From PALSA-926 sp964476835 (GTDB lineage: Bacteria; Pseudomonadota; Alphaproteobacteria; Micavibrionales; UBA2020): a stretch of 57,314 bases of DNA. Location: assembly GCA_964476835.1 (NCBI GenBank), contig CAYZCE010000011.1:1-57314 (forward strand), written 5' to 3'. Below the pieces are notes generated by a model that was not told the origin of the DNA, ran no database searches, and worked only from the letters and a program-made list of their open reading frames with translations. How positions within the stretch are numbered: position 1 is the stretch's first letter; the number at the start of each line of letters is the position of its first letter. Shown here piece by piece: positions 26,244-33,924 of the stretch. A program made the position numbers and the translations under genes.

Positions 26244-26915
26244 ATGCCCAAGCAGCTGGACGACGACAGTGTCATCGCCTTCCTCAAGGACAATCCCGAT
26301 TTCTTCAACACCTACCCCGAGGTGCTCGAGCACCTCAAGGCGCCAGGCGGCGGCAAGGGCGTGGTCGACTTCCAGCAGGCGCTGCTGGAGCGCCTCAAGA
26401 CCGACAAGACCCGCGCGCAGAAGCTGCAGCGCGAACTGATCGACAACGTGCGCGCCAACATGAGCAACCTCAGCCGCATCCAGACCGCCGTGCTGGTCGC
26501 GCTGGAAGCCGACGGCTTCGAGGGCCTCGTCGAGGCGCTGACGCAGGACCTGCCCGCGCTGCTCGACGTCGACACCGTGAATATCGTGATCGAGAGCACG
26601 TCGAAGGAAATTCCCTTCGTCAACCTCTCGGGCATCCGCTTCGCGCGTCAGGGCACCGTGCACAAGTGGCTCAACACCGGCGACGTGCTGCTGCAAAGCA
26701 ACATCGCGGGGCATGAAGAAGTCTTCGGCCCCGGCGCCGGCCTCGTGCGCAGCCAGGCGCTCGTGCGCCTCGAGATCAGCGAGCAGACGCCGCATGCTTT
26801 CATCGCCTTCGGCTCGCGCGATCCCGAAATGTTCCAGCCCAATCAGGCGATCGACCAGATCGGCTTCCTCGCGCAGGTCATCGAACGGTGCTTCCGCATA
26901 TGGCTGGCGCAGTAG
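26244..26915 (+). CDS. DUF484 family protein
   Basis: 223-residue cytoplasmic protein of the DUF484 family (GAF-like fold), conserved next to xerC in proteobacteria. Visible landmarks are the N-terminal VIAFLKDNPDFFNTYPEVLE and a C-terminal FIAFGSRDPEMFQPNQAI, where family members have L-A-L-G-S-x-D-x-x-R-F. ATG 26244 has GAAGGA eight bases upstream; an earlier GTG (26226) overlaps the tal stop. Its last 16 bases overlap xerC. The function of the family is not established. Confidence 0.9.
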   Translation: MPKQLDDDSVIAFLKDNPDFFNTYPEVLEHLKAPGGGKGVVDFQQALLERLKTDKTRAQKLQRELIDNVRANMSNLSRIQTAVLVALEADGFEGLVEALTQDLPALLDVDTVNIVIESTSKEIPFVNLSGIRFARQGTVHKWLNTGDVLLQSNIAGHEEVFGPGAGLVRSQALVRLEISEQTPHAFIAFGSRDPEMFQPNQAIDQIGFLAQVIERCFRIWLAQ

Positions 26916-27847
26916 AGCCTGTATCGGCCGCGGCGGACCTCGCCGCGCATTTCGCCGCGTGGATCGCCTTCCTGCAGAACGAAAAGCATTTCTCGCGCCA
27001 CACGCTGCGCGCCTACGACCGCGACCTGCGCGTCTTCTTCGACTTCATGACCGCGCACAACGGCAACCCGCCCGCGATGGCGGACCTTGCAGGCGCGTCG
27101 CTCGCCGATTTCCGCAGCTGGCTGAGCCGCCGCGCGGCGGAGGGTGCCGCCAACGCCACGCGTGCGCGGCAGCTCTCCAGCCTGCGCAGCTTCCTCGACT
27201 GGCTCGACAAGCAAGGCCACCTGCACAACGCCGCCATCGGCGCGGTGCGCACGCCCAAGCAGCCCAAGCGCCTGCCACGCGCCCTGCCCGTCGCGCAGGC
27301 GAAAGAGCTCTCGGACAACCGCGAAGGCCTGCTGCACCAAGACGCATGGATCGCGCTGCGCGACCGCGCGCTGTTCATCCTGCTTTACGGCAGCGGGCTG
27401 CGGATCGACGAGGCCTTGAGCCTCGATTATGCCGGCCGTCCGCGCGACGGCGAACTGCGCGTGATGGGCAAAGGCAGCAAGGAGCGCGTGGTGCCGGTGC
27501 TGCCGGTCGTGCAGCAGGCGCTCGACGCCTATATTGCCGGGGCACCTGTCACATTTGCGGGCGACACGCCGCTGTTCATCGGTTCGCGCGGTGGGCGGTT
27601 GCATCAGGGCGTCGCCCAGCGGCAGCTGCGCCACCTGCGCCGCATGCTCAACCTGCCCGAAAGCCTGACGCCGCACGCGCTGCGCCACAGCTGCGCTACG
27701 CACCTGATCGCCAACGGCGCGGATCTGCGCCTGATACAGGAACTGCTCGGCCACGCCAGCCTGCACACGACGCAGCGCTACACCGACTTCGACAATAAAC
27801 AACTGCTTGAAATCTACATGCGCGCCCATCCGCGCGCGCATGAGTGA
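26900..27847 (+). CDS. xerC: Tyrosine recombinase XerC
   Basis: Site-specific recombinase that resolves chromosome dimers at dif with XerD. 315 residues with an N-terminal SAM-like core-binding domain (FSRHTLRAYDRDLRVFFDF) and a catalytic domain. Active-site residues are seen in GSGLRIDEAL (Arg I), GKGSKERVVP (Lys), HALRHSCATHL (His and Arg II), LLGHASLHTTQRYT (His/Trp position and nucleophile Tyr). ATG 26900 is used; GTG 26888 would add four residues. No dif site is recognised nearby. Confidence 0.94.
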   Translation: MAGAVEPVSAAADLAAHFAAWIAFLQNEKHFSRHTLRAYDRDLRVFFDFMTAHNGNPPAMADLAGASLADFRSWLSRRAAEGAANATRARQLSSLRSFLDWLDKQGHLHNAAIGAVRTPKQPKRLPRALPVAQAKELSDNREGLLHQDAWIALRDRALFILLYGSGLRIDEALSLDYAGRPRDGELRVMGKGSKERVVPVLPVVQQALDAYIAGAPVTFAGDTPLFIGSRGGRLHQGVAQRQLRHLRRMLNLPESLTPHALRHSCATHLIANGADLRLIQELLGHASLHTTQRYTDFDNKQLLEIYMRAHPRAHE

Positions 27848-28102
27848 TCAACGCGGCGCGGCGGCCTTGAGAGTCGCCAGCCTTGCTTCCAGCGCCGCGC
27901 GGCTGCGCCCGAAATTCCACCACGTGATGTCCTGATAGCTGCGCACCTTCAAGGGTTCCTTGACGTCGGCCCAGACGCCCGCCGGCGTGGCGGCGGGGTC
28001 GAGTTCGGCGACCTGATGCACCAGTTCCTTCAGTTCGGCGGCCTGCGCCGGCGTGATCTTGTGGTGCGTCGCTTCCCACCCGCCGAGCGCCAGCGCCATC
28101 AC
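27848..28102 (-). CDS. Small hypothetical protein
   Basis: Not recognised. 84 residues with a short hydrophobic N-terminus, a heptad-like helix (ITPAQAAELKELVHQVAEL) and a WWNFGRSRAALEARL C-terminus. Reading the same frame upstream of the start gives a continued hydrophobic segment (GFAFIIGALVMALALGGW) but no usable start codon, so the true N-terminus may be longer or damaged. It is convergent with xerC (adjacent stops) and divergent from the nuclease-like gene. Confidence 0.55.
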   Translation of the reverse strand: MMALALGGWEATHHKITPAQAAELKELVHQVAELDPAATPAGVWADVKEPLKVRSYQDITWWNFGRSRAALEARLATLKAAAPR

Positions 28103-28149
28103 CAGCGCGCCGATGATGAAGGCGAATCCCGGGCCGCGCGGCGGCGCAG

Positions 28150-28521
28150 TTGGCGCGGCAGGAAATCTTGAGCGGCTCGATGCGCAATAAAGTGCTCGAC
28201 GGCGACACCGTCTCGATGCGCCTGCGCGTCTGGATCGGGCAGGAAATCGAGACTTCCGTCCGCATCGACGGCATCGACGCGCCGGAGATGCACGGCAAAT
28301 GCGAGAAGGAACGCGCGATGGCCAAGGCCGCGAAGGAAGAAGTCGCCCGCCTCGTCGCCCACAATCCTATCACGGTCTATAACGTGCGGCTGAAAAAATA
28401 CGCCGGCTGCGTGCTGGCGCAGGTGCAGACCGCGGGCGGCATCGACATCGCACAGCACATGATCGACAAAGGCTTCGCCCGTCCCTATCACGGGCACAAG
28501 CGTATGCCATGGTGCGGTTAA
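28150..28521 (+). CDS. Staphylococcal-nuclease-like (SNase/thermonuclease) protein with altered active site
   Basis: The 123-residue protein has the SNase OB-fold core: VLDGDTVSMRLRVWIGQE, then RIDGIDAPE with the catalytic Arg38 and Glu46, and GFARPYHGHKRMPWC at the end. Alphaproteobacterial homologues normally read D-K-Y-G-G-R-V; here the matching KKYAGCVLA has Cys87 where the second catalytic Arg is expected. There is no signal peptide, unlike most relatives. The start is uncertain: TTG 28150 or ATG 28180, neither with a good ribosome binding site. It may be an inactive or repurposed copy. Confidence 0.7.
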   Translation: MARQEILSGSMRNKVLDGDTVSMRLRVWIGQEIETSVRIDGIDAPEMHGKCEKERAMAKAAKEEVARLVAHNPITVYNVRLKKYAGCVLAQVQTAGGIDIAQHMIDKGFARPYHGHKRMPWCG

Positions 28522-28524
28522 GAC

Positions 28525-29307
28525 TTAAAACTTGAAATCGACGGTCAACGGCACGTGGTCGCTCGGCCGTTCCCAGCCGCGCGCGGCGCGCAGGACCTGG
28601 TGTTTTTTCAGCGCGGGCTTGAGGCTCTCCGTGACCCAGATGTGGTCGAGGCGGCGACCCTTGTCTGCTGCGTCCCAATCGGGCGAGCGGTAGCTCCACC
28701 ATGAGAACAATTTTTCCTCCGGCGGCACGAAATGGCGGATGGCGTCGACGAAGCCGCCCGCTTCCTGAAAGCGGGCGAAGCGTTCTGTTTCCGCCGGCGT
28801 GTGGGAGACGACGCCGAGCATTTTTTTATGGTCCCATACGTCGTTCTCGAGAGGCGCGATATTCAGATCGCCGACCGCCACCATCGGCCTGTCGCGGCCT
28901 TTGAAAAATTCGGTCAGTTCGTCGACGAAGTCGAGCTTATGCTGGAACTTGTCGTTCGTCTCCGGATCCGGCTCGTAGCCGCCGGCGGGAATATAAATGT
29001 TGTGCAGCTCGAAGCGGCCGTCGACGGTGGCCGAGATATGCCGGCAATCGTCCTTGCCGCAGCGCTTATGCACCGCAGGTGCGGAGAGCGACAGCTTGGA
29101 GAAGATGGCGACGCCGTTATACCCCTTCATCCCCGTGAAGTGATGATGCACGTACCCGCGCTCCAGCAGCGGTGCGAGCGGGAAGAATTCATCCGGCGTC
29201 TTGGTTTCCTGCAGGCAAAAGACGTCAGGCTTCTGCCGATCCAGCAGGCCGAGCAGGAGGTCGATCCGCAGGCGGACGGAATTGATGTTCCAGGTCAAAA
29301 GGCGCAT
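28525..29307 (-). CDS. xthA: Exodeoxyribonuclease III
   Basis: AP endonuclease and 3'-5' exonuclease of base excision repair. 260 residues. Motifs: MRLLTWNINSVR, FCLQETKTPDEFF (metal Glu), YNGVAIFSK, HNIYIPAGGYEPD, VGDLNIAPLENDVWD (Asp-Asn pair) and RRLDHIWVT ... SDHVPLTVDF (Asp-His). ATG 29307 gives the canonical N-terminus; earlier in-frame codons run into AT-rich leader sequence. No ribosome binding site is obvious. Confidence 0.95.
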   Translation of the reverse strand: MRLLTWNINSVRLRIDLLLGLLDRQKPDVFCLQETKTPDEFFPLAPLLERGYVHHHFTGMKGYNGVAIFSKLSLSAPAVHKRCGKDDCRHISATVDGRFELHNIYIPAGGYEPDPETNDKFQHKLDFVDELTEFFKGRDRPMVAVGDLNIAPLENDVWDHKKMLGVVSHTPAETERFARFQEAGGFVDAIRHFVPPEEKLFSWWSYRSPDWDAADKGRRLDHIWVTESLKPALKKHQVLRAARGWERPSDHVPLTVDFKF

Positions 29308-29366
29308 GGTGTTTAAATACAAATTATCCCGCTGATTATAAAGATAAAATATCGCGGCGCGGCGTA

Positions 29367-29395
29367 TTGACATAGTTACGACCGCCGCTTACCAT
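29367..29395 (+). promoter_or_regulatory. Sigma-70-type promoter of the 29420 gene
   Basis: TTGACA (29367–29372), 17-base spacer, TACCAT (29390–29395), 25 bases before the start codon. Confidence 0.72.
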
Positions 29396-29419
29396 AGCGC
29401 AGCTTCACCGGAGAATCGC

Positions 29420-30037
29420 ATGAAAAAGTACCAGTCCATCGCGCTCCATTTCAGCACTGCCGCCGCGCTGTTGTTCGGCGCGGGCTGCACGGTATTCCCC
29501 AAAACTTCCCGCCTGCACAGCATCCGTACCTCGATGTCGCAGGAAAACGCCGACGCCTTCCCCAACGTCGACGACCTCGCCGCGCGCCTCTCCACGCTGC
29601 GCAAGGGCATGACGGCGGACAGCGTGTTCCAGACGCTCGGCGTGTCGCAGAAACGTTTCTCGACCATCCCCGACGACCAGAAGATGAAGTACGTCGACGG
29701 CCCGCAGATCCCGCAGCCGCACACCGCGGACGAACAGGACAAGATCAAGGCGCGCGTCGACGCCTACGTCGTGCGCGAGCTGGCCTTCAGCCGCGTCGAG
29801 AACAAGAGCGGCATCGGGCTCACGCTCTCGACCGAGCGCCAGACCAGCGGCTTCGACCTGCGCCTGCAGCTGACCTTCAAGGACGGCCTCTTCGACAAGG
29901 CCACGCTGGCCGGCGTGCAGGAGATCAACCGCTACAGCAAGGAAACCATCCTCGCCGTCTTCGGCAACGCGATCAAGAACGGCAGCGCCGAGGCGCTCCA
30001 GAACATCGTCCGCAACGCGATCAAGATCGCGCCCTGA
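29420..30037 (+). CDS. Predicted lipoprotein with a BamE/SmpA-like motif
   Basis: 205 residues with an N-terminal export signal ending LLFGAGC; the lipobox is imperfect (Gly at -3) but Cys23 is a probable acylation site. The segment LSTLRKGMTADSVFQTLG resembles the K-G-M-x(4)-V-x-x-x-L-G motif of BamE/SmpA-type folds. The rest is a soluble alpha/beta domain with a long C-terminal helix. Ribosome binding site (CGGAGA) and promoter are both clear, and an intrinsic terminator follows, so it is a single-gene unit. Role in envelope assembly is inference only. Confidence 0.75.
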   Translation: MKKYQSIALHFSTAAALLFGAGCTVFPKTSRLHSIRTSMSQENADAFPNVDDLAARLSTLRKGMTADSVFQTLGVSQKRFSTIPDDQKMKYVDGPQIPQPHTADEQDKIKARVDAYVVRELAFSRVENKSGIGLTLSTERQTSGFDLRLQLTFKDGLFDKATLAGVQEINRYSKETILAVFGNAIKNGSAEALQNIVRNAIKIAP

Positions 30038-30065
30038 TATAAAGACAAGCTTGCACGCCAAGAAG

Positions 30066-30095
30066 AACGGGATTCTGTAAGGGATCCCGTTTTTT
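30066..30095 (+). terminator. Intrinsic terminator
   Basis: 8-bp stem AACGGGAT/ATCCCGTT with a 10-nt loop, ending in a run of six T. Follows the lipoprotein gene. Confidence 0.75.
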
Positions 30096-30109
30096 CTTTG
30101 GGAATCTTT

Positions 30110-30433
30110 TTAGAACGGCAGGTCGAGGCCCGGCGGCAAACCGGCATCCGCCATGATCTTGCGGGTCTCGTCGGAGAGCGCCTTCTCGGCCTTGCGGCGC
30201 GCGTCGTTGACGGCGGCGACGATGAGGTCTTCCAGCAGGCCGATGTCCTGCGGGTTGACGATCGACACATCCAGCTTGATGCTACGCAGCTCGAAGCCGC
30301 CCGTCAGCGTGCAAGTGACCGCGCCGCTGCCCGCTTCGCCGGTCAGCTCCATCTGCTTCGCGCGCGCCTGCATGTCCTGCATGGCGGCTTTCATCTGGGA
30401 GGCTTTCTGCATCATCTGCATGATATTGGCCAT
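30110..30433 (-). CDS. ybaB: Nucleoid-associated protein YbaB/EbfC
   Basis: Small DNA-binding protein encoded next to dnaX in most bacteria. 107 residues: MANIMQMMQKASQMKAAMQD, the family's Met/Gln-rich helix, GEAGSGAVTCTLTGGFELRS and LIVAAVNDARRKAEK. AAGGA is nine bases before ATG 30433. It follows dnaX directly; recR, the usual third gene, is not here. Confidence 0.94.
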   Translation of the reverse strand: MANIMQMMQKASQMKAAMQDMQARAKQMELTGEAGSGAVTCTLTGGFELRSIKLDVSIVNPQDIGLLEDLIVAAVNDARRKAEKALSDETRKIMADAGLPPGLDLPF

Positions 30434-30434
30434 G

Positions 30435-32099
30435 TCACGTGTTCCTTTCGCGGATGTCGATGATTTTTGCGCCGGGGAAGAGCTTGAGCGCCTCCGCGAC
30501 GGTGGGGTCGGCCTTGACGCCGTCGAGCACGGCGTTGGCGGCACTTTGTTTTTCTTCAGCAAGCGTCACGGCGCCTTGTTCACGGCTCAGGCTGACGATC
30601 CAGCGCTGGCCGGTCCATTGCGCGAGCTTGTCGCTCATCTGGCCGACGAGGTTCGCGGGTGCGCCTTCTTTCAGGCGCAGGGAGATATGGCCGGATTCGA
30701 ATTTCACGAGATGCACGTGGTTCATGATATGCGATTGCAATACGACTTCCCGGTGCTGGCCAAACAAGGCGACCACGTCGCGGAAGCTATTGACCGAAGC
30801 GGTCATCTCCGGCTCGACGGCTTGCGTGGCCACCGCTGCCGTGGCGGTGCGCGACATCACGGGGCGCGATCCGCCGCTGCCCGGCCCGCCCGTGGGCGTG
30901 CCCTGCGCGGTGACTGTACCGCCTTCCTTGATTTGCTTCACGAGATCCCCCGGCGTCGGCAGTTCTGCCACATAGAGCAGGCGGATCATCAACATTTCAA
31001 GCGCGAGCTGCGGGTTGAATGCGTGCTGCACTTCAGCTGCGCCCTTGAGCAGCATCTGCCACGCGCGCGTCAGTACCGGCACCGGCAAACCTTGCGCCAG
31101 CGCAAGCCCGCGCACGCGCTCGGCTTCCGGCAAGGCGGCATCTTTCGCGACGTCGGGCGCGACCTTGGTCTTGGTGAGGTAATGCGTGAGGTCAAGCAAA
31201 TCCTGCACGACGGCGAGCGCATCCGCGCCGCCCTTGTAGAGCGTGTCGAGCAGCTTCATCGCGGGTTCCGAAGACCCCTTCATCACCGCCTCGAACAAGT
31301 CGAGCGTGATCGAGCGGTCGACGAGGCCGAGCATGCCGCCGACGCCTTCCGCCGTGATGGTGCCTGGCTCGCGCGAGATGGCCTGGTCGAGCAGGCTCAG
31401 CCCGTCGCGCGCCGAGCCATCGGCCGCGCGCGCGATCATGGCGACCGCGTCGCCTTCCGCTTTCACGCCTTCTTTTTCCAGCAGCTCGTTGAAATATTTA
31501 TCGAGCACCGAGGCATCGATACGGCGCAGGTCGAAGCGCTGGCAGCGCGACAGGATGGTGACCGGCACCTTGCGGATCTCGGTGGTGGCGAAGATGAACT
31601 TCACGTGCTCCGGCGGCTCTTCCAGCGTCTTGAGCAGCGCGTTGAACGCGGGCTTGGAGAGCATGTGGACTTCATCGAGGATAAAGACTTTATAGCGGCC
31701 CGCAACGGGCGCGTATTGTACGCTGTCGATCAGCGCGCGCACTTCGTCGACGCCGTTGTTGGAGGCAGCGTCCATCTCCAGCACGTCGATGTTGCGGTCT
31801 TCGGAAATCGCGCGGCACTGTTCGCACGTGCCGCAGGGATTGACGGTCGGGCCCTTTTCGCAGTTGAGCGCGCGGGCGATGATGCGGGCGGTGGTCGTCT
31901 TGCCCACGCCGCGCACGCCGGTCAGCATGAAGGCATGCGCGATGCGGCCGCTCTCGATCGCGTTGGTCAGCGTGCGCACCAGCGCATCCTGCCCCTTGAG
32001 CTGCGAGAAGTTCTGCGGGCGGTATTTGCGCGCGAGTACAAGATACTCGCCGCTCTTCTTCCCGCTCTCATCCGCAACAGCTGGTGCTTTTTTGGCCAC
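30435..32099 (-). CDS. dnaX: DNA polymerase III subunit gamma/tau
   Basis: Clamp-loader ATPase. 554 residues from GTG 32099: YLVLARKYRPQNFSQLKGQD, Walker A GVRGVGKTTTARI, the four-Cys zinc module (NPCGTCEQCRAI), Walker B VFILDEVHMLSK and sensor 1 FATTEIRKVP; domain III and a tau-type C-terminal region follow. GTG 32099 is chosen because AGGA lies seven bases upstream and because an open frame extending 138 bases further 5' is simply the SRP RNA gene. No obvious slippery A/T heptamer for gamma production was noticed. Confidence 0.95.
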   Translation of the reverse strand: MAKKAPAVADESGKKSGEYLVLARKYRPQNFSQLKGQDALVRTLTNAIESGRIAHAFMLTGVRGVGKTTTARIIARALNCEKGPTVNPCGTCEQCRAISEDRNIDVLEMDAASNNGVDEVRALIDSVQYAPVAGRYKVFILDEVHMLSKPAFNALLKTLEEPPEHVKFIFATTEIRKVPVTILSRCQRFDLRRIDASVLDKYFNELLEKEGVKAEGDAVAMIARAADGSARDGLSLLDQAISREPGTITAEGVGGMLGLVDRSITLDLFEAVMKGSSEPAMKLLDTLYKGGADALAVVQDLLDLTHYLTKTKVAPDVAKDAALPEAERVRGLALAQGLPVPVLTRAWQMLLKGAAEVQHAFNPQLALEMLMIRLLYVAELPTPGDLVKQIKEGGTVTAQGTPTGGPGSGGSRPVMSRTATAAVATQAVEPEMTASVNSFRDVVALFGQHREVVLQSHIMNHVHLVKFESGHISLRLKEGAPANLVGQMSDKLAQWTGQRWIVSLSREQGAVTLAEEKQSAANAVLDGVKADPTVAEALKLFPGAKIIDIRERNT

Positions 32100-32118
32100 G
32101 TGAAAATCCTGTGAAAGT

Positions 32119-32211
32119 GGAAGGCTGGAAACGACCCGGATGTGAAACTCGTTACGGCTGCTGCCTCTCGGCCCTGGCCGGATTGGCGAGACATCCGCCC
32201 GCCAGCCTTCC
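32119..32211 (-). ncRNA. ffs: Signal recognition particle RNA (4.5S-type)
   Basis: About 93 nt, closed by a perfect 10-bp terminal stem GGAAGGCTGG/CCAGCCTTCC. The Ffh-binding domain is plain: CCAGGGCC, tetraloop GAGA, GGCAGCAGCC, followed by GTAACGAGTTTCACATCCGG, as in alphaproteobacterial SRP RNAs. The tetraloop is GAGA instead of the common GGAA but still GNRA. It sits 19 bases upstream of dnaX on the same strand, a frequent arrangement, and has its own promoter. Confidence 0.93.
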
Positions 32212-32218
32212 GGTAGCG

Positions 32219-32247
32219 ATATTGTCAGATTCGTCACGCAGAGTCTA
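32219..32247 (-). promoter_or_regulatory. Promoter of SRP RNA
   Basis: Minus-strand TAGACT (32247–32242), 17-base spacer, CAATAT (32224–32219), then seven bases to the first G of the RNA, which agrees with the 5' end defined by the closing stem. Confidence 0.6.
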
Positions 32248-32325
32248 TCCGCGTATAACCATTTGAAACAAAGGCCTTTTATGATGCTTGAAAAACTGCT
32301 GCCTTTCCCCTATTCTCCGCGCAGC

Positions 32326-32401
32326 GCTGTTGTAGCTCAGTTGGTAGAGCACCGCATTCGTAATGCGGGGGTCGTAGGTTCAAATCCTATCAACAGCACC
32401 A
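32326..32401 (+). tRNA. tRNA-Thr (CGT)
   Basis: 76-nt cloverleaf: acceptor GCTGTTG/CAACAGC, D arm GCTCAGTTGGTAGAGC, anticodon stem CCGCA/TGCGG with loop TTCGTAA (anticodon CGT), T arm GTAGG-TTCAAAT-CCTAT, discriminator A, encoded CCA. Confidence 0.96.
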
Positions 32402-32605
32402 TTTCCTCCTCTCCTCTCCATATCTTCCGCCACACGCGCGTAAAAGCGCGCGATGAGCTTTTCCTGTGATATCAACACGACCAAGAGAAAATAAACTATG
32501 TATTTGAAAATATTATGAAATTTTAAAAACAGCCCTTGCGCCGCTTTTATGATTATGGAATTATTTGTCCGTGCTTCATCACTCAACAACAAAAGGAATA
32601 TAGAC

Positions 32606-32950
32606 ATGGATGTGGATAATACCCTCAGCGCGATCAGGAGCCTCTGCTCCATCTTCGCAATCGCAGGAATGGTGACACTTGTCGTCATTGACGACAAAGA
32701 CGACAACCAAACGAAGAAACTGGATAACCAGGTCACGGAAGTCCTCGGCAAACAGGGCTACACCATCGAAGCGACCGGTTCGAGCAAGCATGTCAACGAT
32801 GTGCTGCAGAACACCTATACATTCAGCCGCAACGACAGCCTTTTCAACGTGACCGCCAGCTACGAAAAGGTCGGCGATGCCGGCTTCCAGCAAGCCAAGA
32901 TTCTCAAGAAAGACTTCGCCGGCATGAAGCTGCCGGCTCCCAAGAAGTAA
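32606..32950 (+). CDS. Small membrane-anchored hypothetical protein
   Basis: Not recognised. 114 residues with one N-terminal TM helix (LCSIFAIAGMVTLVVI) followed by a charged linker DDKDDNQTKK and a small soluble domain with alternating beta strands (NTYTFSRNDSLFNVTASYEK). AAAAGGAA precedes ATG 32606 by about nine bases. It ends before a very strong bidirectional terminator, so it is a single-gene unit. Upstream sequence is AT-rich. Confidence 0.7.
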   Translation: MDVDNTLSAIRSLCSIFAIAGMVTLVVIDDKDDNQTKKLDNQVTEVLGKQGYTIEATGSSKHVNDVLQNTYTFSRNDSLFNVTASYEKVGDAGFQQAKILKKDFAGMKLPAPKK

Positions 32951-32970
32951 GCATCTTATTTATCCCATCA

Positions 32971-33004
32971 AAAACCCCGCCAAGGCATGCCTTGGCGGGG
33001 TTTT
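32971..33004. terminator. Bidirectional intrinsic terminator
   Basis: Perfect 16-bp palindromic stem: AAAACCCCGCCAAGGC, 2-base centre, then its complement ending TTTT. It separates the convergent genes at 32606–32950 and 33031–33408. Confidence 0.93.
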
Positions 33005-33030
33005 CTTCTCCGGGGAGGATATACGTCGTA

Positions 33031-33408
33031 TCAGCCCGCAGCGCGCTGCTTGTCGGTCGACGAGCAACCGCACGACGTGCCGCAGGAGCCGGCGAGCTTG
33101 TGGCCCGCTTGCTTCCACTCGGCAATGCCGCCTTCATAGCGCTCGACGTTAGTGAAGCCGAGCTGGTCGAGCTTCTCCGCCGCCGTCTTGCTGGCCGTAC
33201 AGGTCGGGCCGCCGCAATAGACGACGATGTTGGCGTCCTTCGCCACATGCGCGCCCTTCAGCACGCCTTCCAGCGACTCGGCCGGAATGAACGCAGAGCC
33301 GGGGATCAGTTCGCCCTTGAAGTACTGCTCGCCGGTGACGTTGAGGAGCGTGAAATCGGCGTTCGCCTTGATCTTCTGCTCCAGTTGTTCGGTCGTGATT
33401 GTTTTCAT
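33031..33408 (-). CDS. Single-domain rhodanese with Cys-rich tail
   Basis: Sulfurtransferase-like protein of 125 residues. The active-site loop is VVYCGGPTCTAS with Cys65 as the likely persulfide-carrying residue and Cys70 nearby; the usual D-V-R of the family is NVT here. A C-terminal tail adds three close Cys (109, 113, 115; GSCGTSCGCS), which could bind metal or relay sulfur. Divergent from a HxlR-type regulator with a shared operator region, so it may answer to a thiol, quinone or aldehyde signal. Confidence 0.88.
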   Translation of the reverse strand: MKTITTEQLEQKIKANADFTLLNVTGEQYFKGELIPGSAFIPAESLEGVLKGAHVAKDANIVVYCGGPTCTASKTAAEKLDQLGFTNVERYEGGIAEWKQAGHKLAGSCGTSCGCSSTDKQRAAG

Positions 33409-33453
33409 TGGTTTTTCCTTTTCTCTGTGTCGACCGCGGGGAATACGGCCTAT

Positions 33454-33482
33454 TTGTTATCCTACGCCTGATAAGCTATAAT
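33454..33482 (+). promoter_or_regulatory. Sigma-70-type promoter of hxlR-type gene
   Basis: TTGTTA (33454–33459), 17-base spacer, consensus TATAAT (33477–33482). The expected start of transcription falls at about 33489, inside the operator palindrome. Confidence 0.78.
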
Positions 33483-33486
33483 AAAA

Positions 33487-33511
33487 AGTATGCACTTTTT
33501 TGGTACATACT
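33487..33511. promoter_or_regulatory. Probable HxlR operator (dyad)
   Basis: AGTATGCAC, seven-base spacer, GTACATACT. The half-sites match as inverted repeats at eight of nine positions. It covers the predicted transcription start of the regulator gene and lies between it and the rhodanese gene, fitting autorepression and shared control. Confidence 0.72.
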
Positions 33512-33536
33512 ATCTAAATAGAGAGTGAAAAAAGCG

Positions 33537-33893
33537 ATGAAAAGAAACAAGAATTGTGCCGACGGCAAAGGCTGCGCCATCGAGGTGGCGCTGGAGGTCA
33601 TCGGCGGCATGTGGAAGACGCTGATCATCCGCGAGCTGATGAAGGGCACGCGCCGCTACAGCGAGCTGCACCGCGCCCTGGCCCCCGTCACGCACAAGAT
33701 GCTCGCACAGCAGCTGCGCGACCTGGAGAGCGACGGCGTCGTGCTGCGCCAAGTCTATCCGCAGGTGCCGCCAAAAGTGGAATATTCGCTCTCTGCCCTC
33801 GGGCGCGAGCTGGTGCCCCTGATGGGCGCAATGAAGACATGGGGCGAGCGCGTGCTGCGCCAGCGCGCCGCAAAACCGGCCAAAAAAGCCTGA
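33537..33893 (+). CDS. HxlR-family transcriptional regulator
   Basis: 118-residue winged-helix regulator. VALEVIGGMWKTLIIREL, RRYSELHRALAPVTHKMLAQ (recognition helix region) and LRDLESDGVV are family hallmarks. Cys7 and Cys13 lie at the N-terminus where redox- or electrophile-sensing members carry their sensor Cys. ATG 33537 is chosen; a GTG 12 bases upstream is also in frame. Ligand unknown. Confidence 0.9.
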   Translation: MKRNKNCADGKGCAIEVALEVIGGMWKTLIIRELMKGTRRYSELHRALAPVTHKMLAQQLRDLESDGVVLRQVYPQVPPKVEYSLSALGRELVPLMGAMKTWGERVLRQRAAKPAKKA

Positions 33894-33924
33894 AAACTGT
33901 ACAATTTGCGGCTTTTCATGCTAA

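Noticed and set aside
26900..27847. XerC as a mobile-element integrase.
   Set aside because: It follows DUF484 in the conserved housekeeping order and no attachment repeats or phage genes are nearby.
32100..32237. A 46-codon N-terminal extension of dnaX.
   Set aside because: This sequence is the SRP RNA gene; a GTG with a ribosome binding site lies just downstream and begins the conserved protein.
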